A stretch of 64,000 bases of DNA from Bacteroidota bacterium (GCA_016713765.1 JADJON010000001.1:1550001-1614000); one strand, 5' to 3'; shown: positions 15,522 through 25,682, numbered from the stretch's first letter. The notes: generated from the letters alone by a model not told the origin. Numbers and translations are program-made.

Positions 15522-18500
15522 ATGTTAAATTTTTATTCCCACAAATTTTGCTTTGGCAGAGCTCATGTCAGTTTGCAGACAGAAATAGTTGAACTGTCAA
15601 TTGCTTGTTTTAAACTAAAAATCGGAAGTTGCGTGCGATTTCTTCTGATATTCTTCTCGTTTTTAAGTTTCGAATCCAGGGGACAGGCCACCCTCTCGAT
15701 TAAGATAAATGTCGTGCAGCCTCCTGCTTTTCAGGTTTGTGAAATGAACGGCTCAAATGTTTTTCAGTTTACGATTGAGAATAATTCAGGATTAACCATA
15801 CCATCCGGTGCACATTTAGGGGTTGATCTGTCGGCTTCGGTGAGTATTCCTAACGCTACTATTAGCGGTCCGACATCACTTTTTCCGATTGGCAATACTT
15901 CGCCGATAACGAGTGGGAGCACTTATACCGGCGAGTTTACCATGAATGTTTCCTGTGGATATCTTGATGGCGGAACAAATGCGTCATTCCCAGCGACATT
16001 TAGCGGGATATATCAAAATAATACGCTTTCGTCACATATCGGAGGAACTGTTTACGAGTATCTATTTAGTACCACCGGGACTTATACAATTAACGGTACC
16101 GCGACTTTTACACCTGCTGTATTCCATTTTGATGAAGTGGGAGGTGGAAGTGGACTCGGATCAATCCGAGTTGATTTCATGGATTTTATTGACAATCCAA
16201 ATTGTGGCGTGAGCAGAGTGTTAGTTTATCAAAATACCGGTTCAGCCACATTTGAGGGGAATATTGTATATACTGAGACGCAGCCTTATTGTCCGACCTA
16301 TTTTATTCAGAGCGTGACAATTGATTATTTCGACATGCAAGGTGCTGCGATTCAAAGTATATTCTCCGGCTTTACCCCTTGTAGTTTAGTTACCTGTTCA
16401 GTACAAGCGAATGTCCAAGGTGGGTCGCAAATTCAGGTTACGGTATGCTATGGCAAAATTGACCCGGACGCAGCAGGCTGTCCAATTGATTTTCCAAATA
16501 ATACGCAAATAGATTATAGTTTTCAGGCGCAGTGCGTTACTGGTGCATGCACTGCTATAGCGGGCCAGGTGAGTTTTATTGATGGCCTCAGGAGGCCACA
16601 ACTAGTCCTAAGCAGAATCAATCCGCAAAACAACATTACTACTGGTCATCCTTGCTTCTGGGATATTCAGCCTGCAGTTGCAGGAACGACAAGATGGCGG
16701 TTTGCTGTTGCCAATGACGGAGATGATGCTGCCCGGGATATCAGTTTCAGATTGTTCAACCCATATCCTACTTCAACCTATTTCATTGAAAGAGCGGATA
16801 TTGCAATTGATCAGAATTTTAACGATGGGACACCGGTCAATGCGACTCTGGTGAACGAACAACCACTTGCAGCACTTTTTCCGGTGACTGCCCCTTTTCC
16901 CGAATGCGTATACAGTCTTACAGACCCGATCCGCGAAATTACGTTTCAGGTTCCACAAATGCTACCAGGCCAGCGTTTCGAATTCACTTTGGACATAACG
17001 GAATGCTGCCCCAGCAACAATGCTCTTTTCCCGAATTTCTACTTTGACAATCCGGTTTTTTTCAATCGGTGGTCGTTTGTAGACAGAGAGTATCGTGATG
17101 ATTGCATTGGATCGACTCCACTTACTATTCAAACCGTTGGATTGGAACATGATAAACATCTAACTACCGCAGGATTGAATGGCAATCCTGATATCGAGTT
17201 GGAACAGTCCTATTACCCTGCTCATGCTGACATGGATATGGCGCAAGGGACGGGTTGCAGTTCACCTGGAAACTATGAATTTGTAATAAACAATCTGAAT
17301 TTTAACAAGGCGGCAAATTATATACCCTCTTTCAATTTATGGGGAGCCCAGTCTCTTCTCGACGAAATTGACGAATCTGCAAATTGGGGAACCCTTCAAT
17401 ATGCTGCGCAGGGAATTGTAGTAAGGTTCTTCATGGATGCGGGGCTTTTTATTGGAAGCGGAATGCCAAGTCATAATGATGTGTTCTTCTCAACACCAAT
17501 GGGTGTTAATTGGAATTTTGATTTGTCGCAGGTAGTTTATAATAATGGTTGCCCTGGTAATGAATCTAATTATGAATTGTTTTTTAGATTTTCCGACCTC
17601 GCTCCAGTCCCGCAAACTGTTACTGAATTATTGGATATATTGAGTGTCGTTCAGTTTCACTTTTTCTTGCAAGGATGCTGCAGTTGTTTGGTGCCACTAC
17701 CTATTGGCACTAACGGCATGAATGCCAACCCGAGTTATGATGTCCAGTTCTTTCTAAGAAAAGGCGCAGGACAATGCGACATACCACTTGAACGGCAGAA
17801 TAACTTCGTTCAACTGCATTGTCCGGGATGCGAGTTACCCGGACCGATTATAACAAGTGATAGTGAGATTTTGGAGCGGACAACCTTTGGTTGGCTGGAC
17901 TCAAATAATGATGGCCGGGCAGATATTGGGTTGATACCTGCAAATGGCAATACGAATGGCATTGCTGTAAACCGTTCGATGCAAGGAGATATACTACGCT
18001 CCACAATTAATTTCCGTATCTCACCTGCAAGTTCACCCACATACACTATACAGTCATTGGCTCAGGCAAATCCACCTGTTAATTTGAATAGATTGTATGT
18101 CGAGTTTTTGGTTCCTTTTTCTGAAGCTAATAACTTCGACCTGGAGGTTCGGAGTATTACCTTTACTATGACCCGTTCGGGAGTTTCCAGAACGTTTACC
18201 CATATTCCGCCACAAGCGCCTGCAATTTCACCTTTTTTCTCTGACCAGCGGAACTTAAATGGCCTCCTTGCCTTCGATTTTCAAATTAGTAAGATTGATG
18301 CGGAGTTTAGTGGTCTTGGCTTGGGAACATTTAACGAGTTCATGGACAATGATCAATTTAATGTAACGTTGGAGTTTTGCGTTCGAGGAAATGGTCCGCA
18401 ATCTGGATCCGCAGATCCGGACGATAATAGGTTTGAAAGTTTGGTTCAGGCAAGCGCTTATCTGACCGGAGTGGATCTTTGGAGTCAGGGGCTTTTTAAT

Positions 18501-21500
18501 GCTTACTTCGGCGCGCATCGCTCAGTTGCCTCCGATCAGTGGGGCGGTGCGCCTAATCCAGTTGACGAGAACTGGCTCTATGTATGTGAAACCAGGTCAG
18601 CTTATCACTATTTCTTCAGGAAGTTCACCACCATGAGCACCACTTATCATGATGTTGATGTTCGAGGTGGGTCATCAGCTCCTAAGAGGTGCGTAAAGAT
18701 TCTTGATTTCAGAATTGTTTCGAGGATTGGTGGAAATTTAAGAAACTCATTTCCTAATGAGTTTCGACCGGTTCCGTTCCCCACGAACCTTACCTTTGAT
18801 CTGGCTCCGTTTGACGCTGCTGGTGGTGCGAATATAACCTTTGAGCGTGCAAGTCTCACGTCAAGAATTGAAACATTTGACCAGTTGTGCAGCCCTTCTG
18901 TCCTTCATCAGGTAGATTATGATGATCAGGCTCCTATGATATCACCCTCTTTCATTCCCTCCTCCCTCTCGACGTTTGAATACGACTTAGCCAGTCTAAT
19001 TCAGCAGGTAGAAGAGGGCAGTATCTTGCCGCCGAGTGGTTGCACACCGGGCTCTGTAGAGTCCAGTCACCTGCTTAGCGGCGATGAAAATGGAGTCTGG
19101 GAGATTGGTCAACCTTTTACGGTAAATGCTTGCAATGTCCTTCCTGATGAATTTAATTTAGCACAGCATTTCAGTATTGTGGATCTTGAGGAAGATGCCA
19201 GCTTGATGAGTTGCGCGCTAACTACTCCACTTCAGCTACAGGGAGTAAATACCAATATTCCAATCCTCCGACTTTCAAGACCTGATTTGAATATTCAAGG
19301 CCCTGTGAATAGTGATCTGGAAACTGATGAGCTGATAGGTGTTTACACGTTAACTAATCGTGATGAACCTTGGCTTAATGACATTAGATATGTGGTTGAG
19401 CATCCTTTTATCTTTATACCTACGTTGTTTTGGATGTCGCAAGGAGGCATCAGTCTGGAGGTTAATGGATCGCTTATATCCGGAAACGCTGTAACATGGG
19501 GTACTGCTCCAGGCTCGCCTCCGGGCATACTGTTTGAGTTACCTTCCATGCTTTCGGGTTCGAATGTACAATGCACTGTTCGAGTTGCTGTTGCTCAGTG
19601 CAATGACAATTTGTTTGGATTTAACGAGATTATTCAAACAATCGTAGGATGGGATTGCAGCACGCTGCCAATAGCCGGAAGTGTGGATCCTTCAACTATC
19701 TGTTTCATGGAACCGGTCGATTGGCAATTCTTTTGGACTGGAAGTAATGTAAGTATTGATGTTGATGATAATATCAGTATACCAAGTTGCTCACCCGGGC
19801 AGTTTGATATCCAAATTAGTGTCTTGCAGGGAAGCTATCGGTTGGAGAGTATCTTATTGGCGACAGCATCTTATCCGGATTTGTTGAATTTATTGAATGT
19901 CGATGTCAGTTCAATTAGCTTTACTGGTGATGGGAATCCGGTACCGACACTCTCCGCAACCATTTCATCGGATTGCAGTACCTTGAATATAGTTGACAAC
20001 GGCACGACTCCTACCGTACTTGGGCTCAATCCTGGCGAAATCGAAGTGCTTGTAATTACTATTCCTGTTGTAAACTATTGCTTAGGCACCTTTACGATGA
20101 ATGTTACACCTTCGTTATTGCGCTATTGTAACTCCCCGCAGGTATTGAATTCAAAGGCGGTAGTTGTTGATGCGAGCCCGAATTGTGACTTGTCCACAAT
20201 TCAGTTATGCAATACGGACGGTCTGTTTGATTTAACTACTATAAATAACGGCACAATTGATCCCACTCAAGTTGGTGTGCAAGGAATATACTTTGACCCT
20301 TCATCTGTCTTGCCGAATCAGGATTATACGGTTTCCTTTGGACATCAGATTCAGCCCTGTAGCCTTGGCGTCGGTGGTTGCACTTACTATAGCGACTTGA
20401 TAATACATGTGGAGAATTGTGCGTTTATGACCCTGAATGCCAGCTTGATCTGCGATGGAGAAAGTACCACTTTGTCCCCGTCAAATATCAATCTAACGGC
20501 TCCATATTCCTATGTTTGGTCAGCAAATGGCACAACCTTGAGTACCTTATCTTCCATAACAGTTTCACCATCTTCCACTACCGTTTATACTGTTGTAGTT
20601 ACTGGCAATAATGGCACGGCTACCGCCTCCGCCACCACCACCGTCCAAGTCATACCCAACCTCGGCGCCGACTGCTGCGTGCCTTCGGATTTTGTCCCCG
20701 GCACGGATTTCTCCCTGGCCAATACCACCATCTCCTCTTTTGCCGCTACGGCGGGATGGGGCAGTTCGGTATCGACGGCGAACAAGATCTTGATCAATGG
20801 GACTTTGACGATTGATGTTGATTTTGTCTTTAACAATTGCGAACACATCATACTTGGGCCCAATGCAGTCATTCACATCAACCCGGGTGTGCGCCTGGAT
20901 ATCCTTACCTCCCACTTGTACTCCTGCGGGCCCATGTGGCAAAGCATTGAGGTGCCTCCGACCGCTCGACTCAAAGTCAGTGATTCCTTTATCGAAGACG
21001 GACTGGCTGCCATACGCTCATGGGGTGCACCGGCCCTGGTAGAGGTGCTGGGCAATTACTTTGATGCCAACAAGACAGCCGTTGAGTTGTTTGACGGATC
21101 GTTCCAGAATGCATCCTTTTATGGCAACCACTTCCTGTGTACTCGTTACATAAAGCCCGCTTCCAACCTGGAGTGGGCAGCCCATCACATTTACCTGCAT
21201 GATGCCGAAAATGTACAAGTCGGCGGATTGGGGAAATCGGCTAATCATTTCTACGACGCCATTCGAGGAGTTTATGCTGTACGGTCGCACCTTTCGGTGC
21301 AGAACAATGTGTTCGGGCGGGATGTTAATCCAACCGCCAAATTTGGGGTCTATGCCACCGGGTATCCCACCGGATCCCTCCCCCTGCCATACAACCTCTC
21401 AGTTGGAAATGCCGCTTCCAATAGCTTTTCCGATCTTCATGTTGGGGTATATGCCGCCAACCACTACGACCTGAATGTTTTTGGAAATACCTTCCAGAAC

Positions 21501-23105
21501 AATCGAATTGGCGTCTCGGTCTTTCGCTGTGATGAACGCACGATCGACATACGGGAAAACACCATAACTTTAAGCAAAAACCCGGGATACGGCATCCAAT
21601 TGCAGAACAACCACCAGGCGATGCTTCAGATAAGGAAGAACCAGGTCAACGATATATCCGCGCCCTTTAATCCGGCAACGGAAGGCGGCGTGGGTATTCT
21701 GGTGAACAACTCCGTACAATCGCTCAGTTCGCTCTACCTGGTGGAAAATGAGATCGCCCATTGCGCTACGGGCATTCGTGTCATGAACCAAAATGGCGGG
21801 GTGGTGGCATCCAACCAGGTAAGCTACGCCGTTCCGGATGCCTGGATCGACCTGGGCTATGGCTATCGAAACGGCCTGCAGGCTCAGGCATGCAACAACC
21901 TTGACATCAGCTACAACACCGTCTTGCGGGATTGCCAGACCTGCAGCGACGTGATCGGGCAACCGGAATTTTTCCGGGGCATCACCAGCGACCTGACCAC
22001 CGCCGCCCACATCCACGACAACTACCTCATAAAAGCTCCTCAGGGAGTACTCGTACGCCGCGAATCAGCCGGCGGGTACTATAACTGCAACTACTTCAAC
22101 GGTGGAAATGTAGGCTTCAACTTCGATCTGGCGCAGATTGATCCGCAAGGAGGGCCCACTAACGCTACCGATAACCAGTGGGTCAATTACGATAATGTGA
22201 GACTGAGAATTGCTGGGGAATTGGATCCCCCTGGGTTTACAGTGGATTGGTATTTTGATCTCAGTCAAAACGCAAGCTATAATCCAAGCCCATATAGTAC
22301 ACTTGTAGTAAACTTCAACAATGGGAATACGAATAACGACTGCGCTCAACTTCCTTCTATCCTTGATCCTCAAATTTCAATACTTAGGCTGATAAATGAC
22401 AGTGCATACACAGAGCATCTTTTTGAAAAGAAGCTTTTTGACCGAAAAGTTGCCTATGGTATATTGAAGGACAGCCTTCAATTGCTGTATCAGGGCAGCA
22501 CATACGATGTTGAACTACAGAATTTCTTTAATGTCTATGCACTATCAAATCAAGGATACCTAAAAGAAATTGAAGACTTGTTGATAAACAATGAACTTGC
22601 GCAGGCTGCCATCCTCAACCTGGGACTGGTTCCTGCAAATCTCCATGAATCCAACAGCGTCAAGGTAAACCAGGTTGTTATTGAATCCTCTGGCGATTCC
22701 ATTGCATATACCTCTGTTCAACGGCAGGAGCTGCTTGCTATCGCTTACCAGAACCCGGTAATTGGTGGCGAGGCAGTTTATAGGGCTCGAGCGATACTAC
22801 GTTTGGATCTGGAAGATATGCCAATCGGTTTTAGAAGTAGCAGTAACAATGCTCAAGATATGCCTTTCAGACTATGGCCTAACCCTACAACCGGTCAACT
22901 CTACTGCACCTCATCCATACTTAATGACGAAGGGTATGCTATCAGTATTTATTCATCCATCGGAGAAGAGGTGTATAATGGCCGTATCTTAACGGGTGTG
23001 ACTGCCGATCAGCTTGACCTAGATAACCTGCCAAATGGAATTTACTTAGTGCAAGTGCATAGCCACAATCTACGACACTTTGAACGCATCCTACTTATCC
23101 GATGA
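15522..23105 (+). CDS. Giant secreted protein with beta-helix region and T9SS sorting domain
   Basis: The 2527-residue product is exported and probably displayed on the surface or released by T9SS. From ATG 15522 the signal peptide (VRFLLIFFSFLSFESRGQA) would sit at residues 38-57. A GTG at 15633 with GGAAG upstream would give an ordinary signal peptide and may be the true start. Residues about 60-1630 are long, Cys-containing, beta-rich and Asn/Ser/Thr-rich, with no family I can name. About 1635-1712 is Ig-like (SYVWSANGTT). About 1740-2220 carries repeated beta-helix-like units (NNVFGRD, GNTFQNNRIG, NNYFDAN). Residues 2451-2527 form the T9SS type A domain (LWPNPTTGQL ... LPNGIYLVQV). GC is about 43% to nt 20600, about 58% to 22170, then low again. 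It overlaps the next gene by 4 nt (ATGA). Confidence 0.85.
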   Translation: MLNFYSHKFCFGRAHVSLQTEIVELSIACFKLKIGSCVRFLLIFFSFLSFESRGQATLSIKINVVQPPAFQVCEMNGSNVFQFTIENNSGLTIPSGAHLGVDLSASVSIPNATISGPTSLFPIGNTSPITSGSTYTGEFTMNVSCGYLDGGTNASFPATFSGIYQNNTLSSHIGGTVYEYLFSTTGTYTINGTATFTPAVFHFDEVGGGSGLGSIRVDFMDFIDNPNCGVSRVLVYQNTGSATFEGNIVYTETQPYCPTYFIQSVTIDYFDMQGAAIQSIFSGFTPCSLVTCSVQANVQGGSQIQVTVCYGKIDPDAAGCPIDFPNNTQIDYSFQAQCVTGACTAIAGQVSFIDGLRRPQLVLSRINPQNNITTGHPCFWDIQPAVAGTTRWRFAVANDGDDAARDISFRLFNPYPTSTYFIERADIAIDQNFNDGTPVNATLVNEQPLAALFPVTAPFPECVYSLTDPIREITFQVPQMLPGQRFEFTLDITECCPSNNALFPNFYFDNPVFFNRWSFVDREYRDDCIGSTPLTIQTVGLEHDKHLTTAGLNGNPDIELEQSYYPAHADMDMAQGTGCSSPGNYEFVINNLNFNKAANYIPSFNLWGAQSLLDEIDESANWGTLQYAAQGIVVRFFMDAGLFIGSGMPSHNDVFFSTPMGVNWNFDLSQVVYNNGCPGNESNYELFFRFSDLAPVPQTVTELLDILSVVQFHFFLQGCCSCLVPLPIGTNGMNANPSYDVQFFLRKGAGQCDIPLERQNNFVQLHCPGCELPGPIITSDSEILERTTFGWLDSNNDGRADIGLIPANGNTNGIAVNRSMQGDILRSTINFRISPASSPTYTIQSLAQANPPVNLNRLYVEFLVPFSEANNFDLEVRSITFTMTRSGVSRTFTHIPPQAPAISPFFSDQRNLNGLLAFDFQISKIDAEFSGLGLGTFNEFMDNDQFNVTLEFCVRGNGPQSGSADPDDNRFESLVQASAYLTGVDLWSQGLFNAYFGAHRSVASDQWGGAPNPVDENWLYVCETRSAYHYFFRKFTTMSTTYHDVDVRGGSSAPKRCVKILDFRIVSRIGGNLRNSFPNEFRPVPFPTNLTFDLAPFDAAGGANITFERASLTSRIETFDQLCSPSVLHQVDYDDQAPMISPSFIPSSLSTFEYDLASLIQQVEEGSILPPSGCTPGSVESSHLLSGDENGVWEIGQPFTVNACNVLPDEFNLAQHFSIVDLEEDASLMSCALTTPLQLQGVNTNIPILRLSRPDLNIQGPVNSDLETDELIGVYTLTNRDEPWLNDIRYVVEHPFIFIPTLFWMSQGGISLEVNGSLISGNAVTWGTAPGSPPGILFELPSMLSGSNVQCTVRVAVAQCNDNLFGFNEIIQTIVGWDCSTLPIAGSVDPSTICFMEPVDWQFFWTGSNVSIDVDDNISIPSCSPGQFDIQISVLQGSYRLESILLATASYPDLLNLLNVDVSSISFTGDGNPVPTLSATISSDCSTLNIVDNGTTPTVLGLNPGEIEVLVITIPVVNYCLGTFTMNVTPSLLRYCNSPQVLNSKAVVVDASPNCDLSTIQLCNTDGLFDLTTINNGTIDPTQVGVQGIYFDPSSVLPNQDYTVSFGHQIQPCSLGVGGCTYYSDLIIHVENCAFMTLNASLICDGESTTLSPSNINLTAPYSYVWSANGTTLSTLSSITVSPSSTTVYTVVVTGNNGTATASATTTVQVIPNLGADCCVPSDFVPGTDFSLANTTISSFAATAGWGSSVSTANKILINGTLTIDVDFVFNNCEHIILGPNAVIHINPGVRLDILTSHLYSCGPMWQSIEVPPTARLKVSDSFIEDGLAAIRSWGAPALVEVLGNYFDANKTAVELFDGSFQNASFYGNHFLCTRYIKPASNLEWAAHHIYLHDAENVQVGGLGKSANHFYDAIRGVYAVRSHLSVQNNVFGRDVNPTAKFGVYATGYPTGSLPLPYNLSVGNAASNSFSDLHVGVYAANHYDLNVFGNTFQNNRIGVSVFRCDERTIDIRENTITLSKNPGYGIQLQNNHQAMLQIRKNQVNDISAPFNPATEGGVGILVNNSVQSLSSLYLVENEIAHCATGIRVMNQNGGVVASNQVSYAVPDAWIDLGYGYRNGLQAQACNNLDISYNTVLRDCQTCSDVIGQPEFFRGITSDLTTAAHIHDNYLIKAPQGVLVRRESAGGYYNCNYFNGGNVGFNFDLAQIDPQGGPTNATDNQWVNYDNVRLRIAGELDPPGFTVDWYFDLSQNASYNPSPYSTLVVNFNNGNTNNDCAQLPSILDPQISILRLINDSAYTEHLFEKKLFDRKVAYGILKDSLQLLYQGSTYDVELQNFFNVYALSNQGYLKEIEDLLINNELAQAAILNLGLVPANLHESNSVKVNQVVIESSGDSIAYTSVQRQELLAIAYQNPVIGGEAVYRARAILRLDLEDMPIGFRSSSNNAQDMPFRLWPNPTTGQLYCTSSILNDEGYAISIYSSIGEEVYNGRILTGVTADQLDLDNLPNGIYLVQVHSHNLRHFERILLIR

Positions 23106-24637
23106 AACTCCGCATCATACTCGTCTGCATCCTTGTATGGAACCACGCCCAAAGTCAATTCACCGACCGGTTCTGGGCTTTTGGAGATAGTGCGGCAATT
23201 GATTTTTCCAACTTATCGAACCCTGTCTCTGGTGAATCTATCCTGCGATCCCGAGGTACATGCGTGAGCATTTGCGATAGTTTAGGTGGTCTGCTTTTTT
23301 ATGCTGGATCTCCGAACACCAACCTTTGGCCAATGACTACGGTAAATTTCTTGGGATACGTTGTCAATAAGGATCATCAGTTGATGGAAGATGGTGACAC
23401 TATAGTTTCGAACCAAAACTATCAGGAAATGGCAATCGTACCTAATCCGGGAAATGAGAAACAGTTTTACTTATTTTCAGGAGGAGTTACACCAACAACT
23501 AATCCCGGATTTTATTGGTCGCTGATTGACTTGGGTTACAACAATGGCTTGGGTAAGGTAATTCAGAAAAACGTTCAATTGCAGAACTTCCCGGTTAATG
23601 ATGGTCTAGCTGCAGTTAAGCATGGAAATGGTAGAGACTGGTGGGTAATTCACAAGAGGTATGAGCCCAATGTCTTTACGGATGAGTTTTACTTGTATTT
23701 AGTAACTGCGGCAGGAGTTCAGCCACAGCCGATCCAATTTACCGGAAGGCCTTCAAAGAATAACAATTTAAGAATTAAGTTTAGTCCCAGTGGGAATAAG
23801 ATGGCGGTTCATGAAGCAGGCAACAATCTTGATGTTTACGATTTCGACCGTTGTACAGGAGTTATTTCAAATCAAACAATAGTGCATGACACAAGTACTA
23901 TCAATGTAAATTGCTTGTACTGGAGTACTGAGTTTTCGCCGGATGAAACAAAACTTTATCTTACCACTATTCCCTACGGCAACAACGATTCCATTTCCTG
24001 TCTAATCCAATTTGATTTAGAGGCACCGGATATTCAGGCCTCCATGGATACTATTCAGGTTTTTCCAGAGCCCTTCATATGTGGATTTGTTAAGCTGGCT
24101 CCTGACAGTCAGATTTACCTGTCGCACATGACCATTGAAGAAGATTGCGAATTCTTCTACCTCTACTGCGACACCACCTACTACCCCGAGATCATGAACC
24201 TGAGCGTGATCCACCAGCCCAATGAGTTGAGGGCGCTGTGCGATTTTCGGCCGTATAGTTTTTATCTGGGTGGTCATCGCTCTTACCACGGCCTGCCCAA
24301 CAACCCCAACTACGAGCTGGGGCCGCTGGCGGGGAGTGTGTGCGATACACTGATCACGAGCGTGAGTCAGGTGCCCGTGTTTGAGCCTGCGCAGTTGAAG
24401 CTGTTCTTCCATACCGGCTGGCGGCAGTTGTTTGTGAACGGGCAGCAGCTCAAAGGCAAGCAGGGCAGCCTCGCGCTCTACTCGGTCACCGGCCAACTCC
24501 TCCGCCGCGAGGAGTTCAGCATCCAACCGCCCTACTACACCCGCCAATGGGACCTCACCGGCACGGCCGCCGGGCTGTACATCGTAGTCCTGGAAACGGA
24601 GAAGGAACGGGTGAGTGGACGGGTGGTGGTGGAGTGA
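23102..24637 (+). CDS. Secreted beta-propeller-like protein with T9SS-type C-terminus
   Basis: The 511-residue protein has a signal peptide (residues 1-19, MKLRIILVCILVWNHAQSQ). The body shows repeated strands such as NYQEMAIVPNPGNEKQFYLF, LRIKFSPSGNKMAVHEAG, FSPDETKLYLTT and GFVKLAPDSQIYLSH. These are spaced like the blades of a WD40/YVTN-type propeller. The last 75 residues (LALYSVTGQLLRREEF ... AAGLYIVVLETEKE) are a T9SS sorting domain, although the usual PNP motif before it is absent. Its start codon overlaps the upstream stop (ATGA), so translation is probably coupled to the giant protein, and the two may act together on the surface. GC is low up to about 24110 and high after 24130. Confidence 0.82.
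   Translation: MKLRIILVCILVWNHAQSQFTDRFWAFGDSAAIDFSNLSNPVSGESILRSRGTCVSICDSLGGLLFYAGSPNTNLWPMTTVNFLGYVVNKDHQLMEDGDTIVSNQNYQEMAIVPNPGNEKQFYLFSGGVTPTTNPGFYWSLIDLGYNNGLGKVIQKNVQLQNFPVNDGLAAVKHGNGRDWWVIHKRYEPNVFTDEFYLYLVTAAGVQPQPIQFTGRPSKNNNLRIKFSPSGNKMAVHEAGNNLDVYDFDRCTGVISNQTIVHDTSTINVNCLYWSTEFSPDETKLYLTTIPYGNNDSISCLIQFDLEAPDIQASMDTIQVFPEPFICGFVKLAPDSQIYLSHMTIEEDCEFFYLYCDTTYYPEIMNLSVIHQPNELRALCDFRPYSFYLGGHRSYHGLPNNPNYELGPLAGSVCDTLITSVSQVPVFEPAQLKLFFHTGWRQLFVNGQQLKGKQGSLALYSVTGQLLRREEFSIQPPYYTRQWDLTGTAAGLYIVVLETEKERVSGRVVVE
24612..24637 (+). repeat. Right copy of the 26-bp direct repeat
   Basis: Last 26 bases of the coding sequence, identical to 14424-14449. See the left copy. Confidence 0.7.
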
Positions 24638-24998
24638 GGTTGTTGCCTGTGTGCTTCGTGGTTTTTTGCACACGGACTACACGGACAAAACGGATGCTCA
24701 CGGAAAAGTCCGTGCAAATCCGCAACATCCGCGGGATCCGCGTGCCATCAATTTGTGACCACTTTCGGTAGGCATAGGATTAGTAGCACAGAGTAACCCG
24801 GAGGACACACAGCGTCCCACAGAGATCGAACTCTGTGGGACTCTGTGTGTCCTCAGTGCGACTCCGTGTAACTTAGACCTACGAAGAATGCTGGCAAAAC
24901 AAGCCGTGAGAGGAATTACACACGTAAAGAATCCGTGCAAATCCGCTTTGTCCGTGTAGTCCGTGTGCCATGCACAATGAACCACCGAACCACCGAAC
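24638..24998. other. Convergent intergenic region with nested inverted repeats
   Basis: Outer arms 24668-24695 and 24941-24968 are inverted repeats matching at 27 of 28 positions. 24708-24750 is the ATCCGCG-type sequence shared with 14499-14541. The centre is a long hairpin (24801-24854). AACCACCG octamer units run into the stop codon of the gene at 24999. No gene is seen. Confidence 0.65.
24801..24854. terminator. Long hairpin between convergent genes
   Basis: 24-bp stem with one wobble pair (left arm from GAGGACACACA, right arm ending TGTGTGTCCTC) and a 6-nt loop ATCGAA. There is no T-run; it may still end transcription from both sides or be a repeat element. Confidence 0.5.
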
Positions 24999-25616
24999 CT
25001 AAACCTTCCGCCCCACGAAGCGCACCACATGCGCTTGCCCTTCGTGATGAACGCCTTCCTGTAATGTTACTTCCGATTCGCTGATGCGGATGGTCTCGAA
25101 CTCCCGGAAATCATTTCGCACTTCGTCGCCCCAATACAAGAGCGACGCGTCACCCGGCCCTCCCGAACGGTATTTTTGCTGGTACTGCAACTGCTTCTTT
25201 GAAAACGCTTCCACGAGCACCAGTCCGCCCGGCTTCACCAGCCGCCCCAGCAGCTCGTGCCAACTGCGCCGTTGCGTCTCGGGGAAATGCGCATAGATCA
25301 AGGCCAACACATCGAACGATCCTGCCGGATAGGGGAGGTCGGGCATCGACAACACGCGGAAGTCGATCGTCGCGCCGGATTCCCGGGCCAGCAACTCGGC
25401 TTTTTGTTTGCCCACGCTGCTCTGATCAAAGGCTGACACTTCCCAACCGTGCCGTGCCGCCCATACCGCGTTCCGTCCTTCCCCTTCGCAAGGCAGGAGC
25501 AGCTTACCCGGTTTGAGTCGTTTCATTTCCTGCTCGAAGAAGCGATTCGGCTCCCGGCCATAGACGAACTCGTCGCCGGCATAGCGTTCATTCCAGAAAT
25601 CGGCGGGGTATTGCAT
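24999..25616 (-). CDS. SAM-dependent class I methyltransferase (TehB-like)
   Basis: The 205-residue product starts at ATG 25616 (MQYPADFWNERYAG); an in-frame GTG at 25631 is the alternative. It has the class I fold. Motif I is degenerate (LLLPCEGEGRNAVWAARHG, with GEGRNA replacing the GxGxG loop). Asp at the end of strand 2 lies in VSAFDQSS, and SFDVLALIYAHFP is motif IV. The early YAGDEFVYGREPN and the CEGEGRNA loop are typical of the TehB/thiopurine-methyltransferase-like group acting on small molecules. The substrate is unknown. It stands alone, convergent with the T9SS gene on its left and divergent from the BNR gene on its right. Confidence 0.85.
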   Translation of the reverse strand: MQYPADFWNERYAGDEFVYGREPNRFFEQEMKRLKPGKLLLPCEGEGRNAVWAARHGWEVSAFDQSSVGKQKAELLARESGATIDFRVLSMPDLPYPAGSFDVLALIYAHFPETQRRSWHELLGRLVKPGGLVLVEAFSKKQLQYQQKYRSGGPGDASLLYWGDEVRNDFREFETIRISESEVTLQEGVHHEGQAHVVRFVGRKV

Positions 25617-25682
25617 CCCGAAAGATAACACCAGCCCGACAAAACAGGAAGCGCCCCCCGGCTGTTGCAGGTTGCAACCCGC

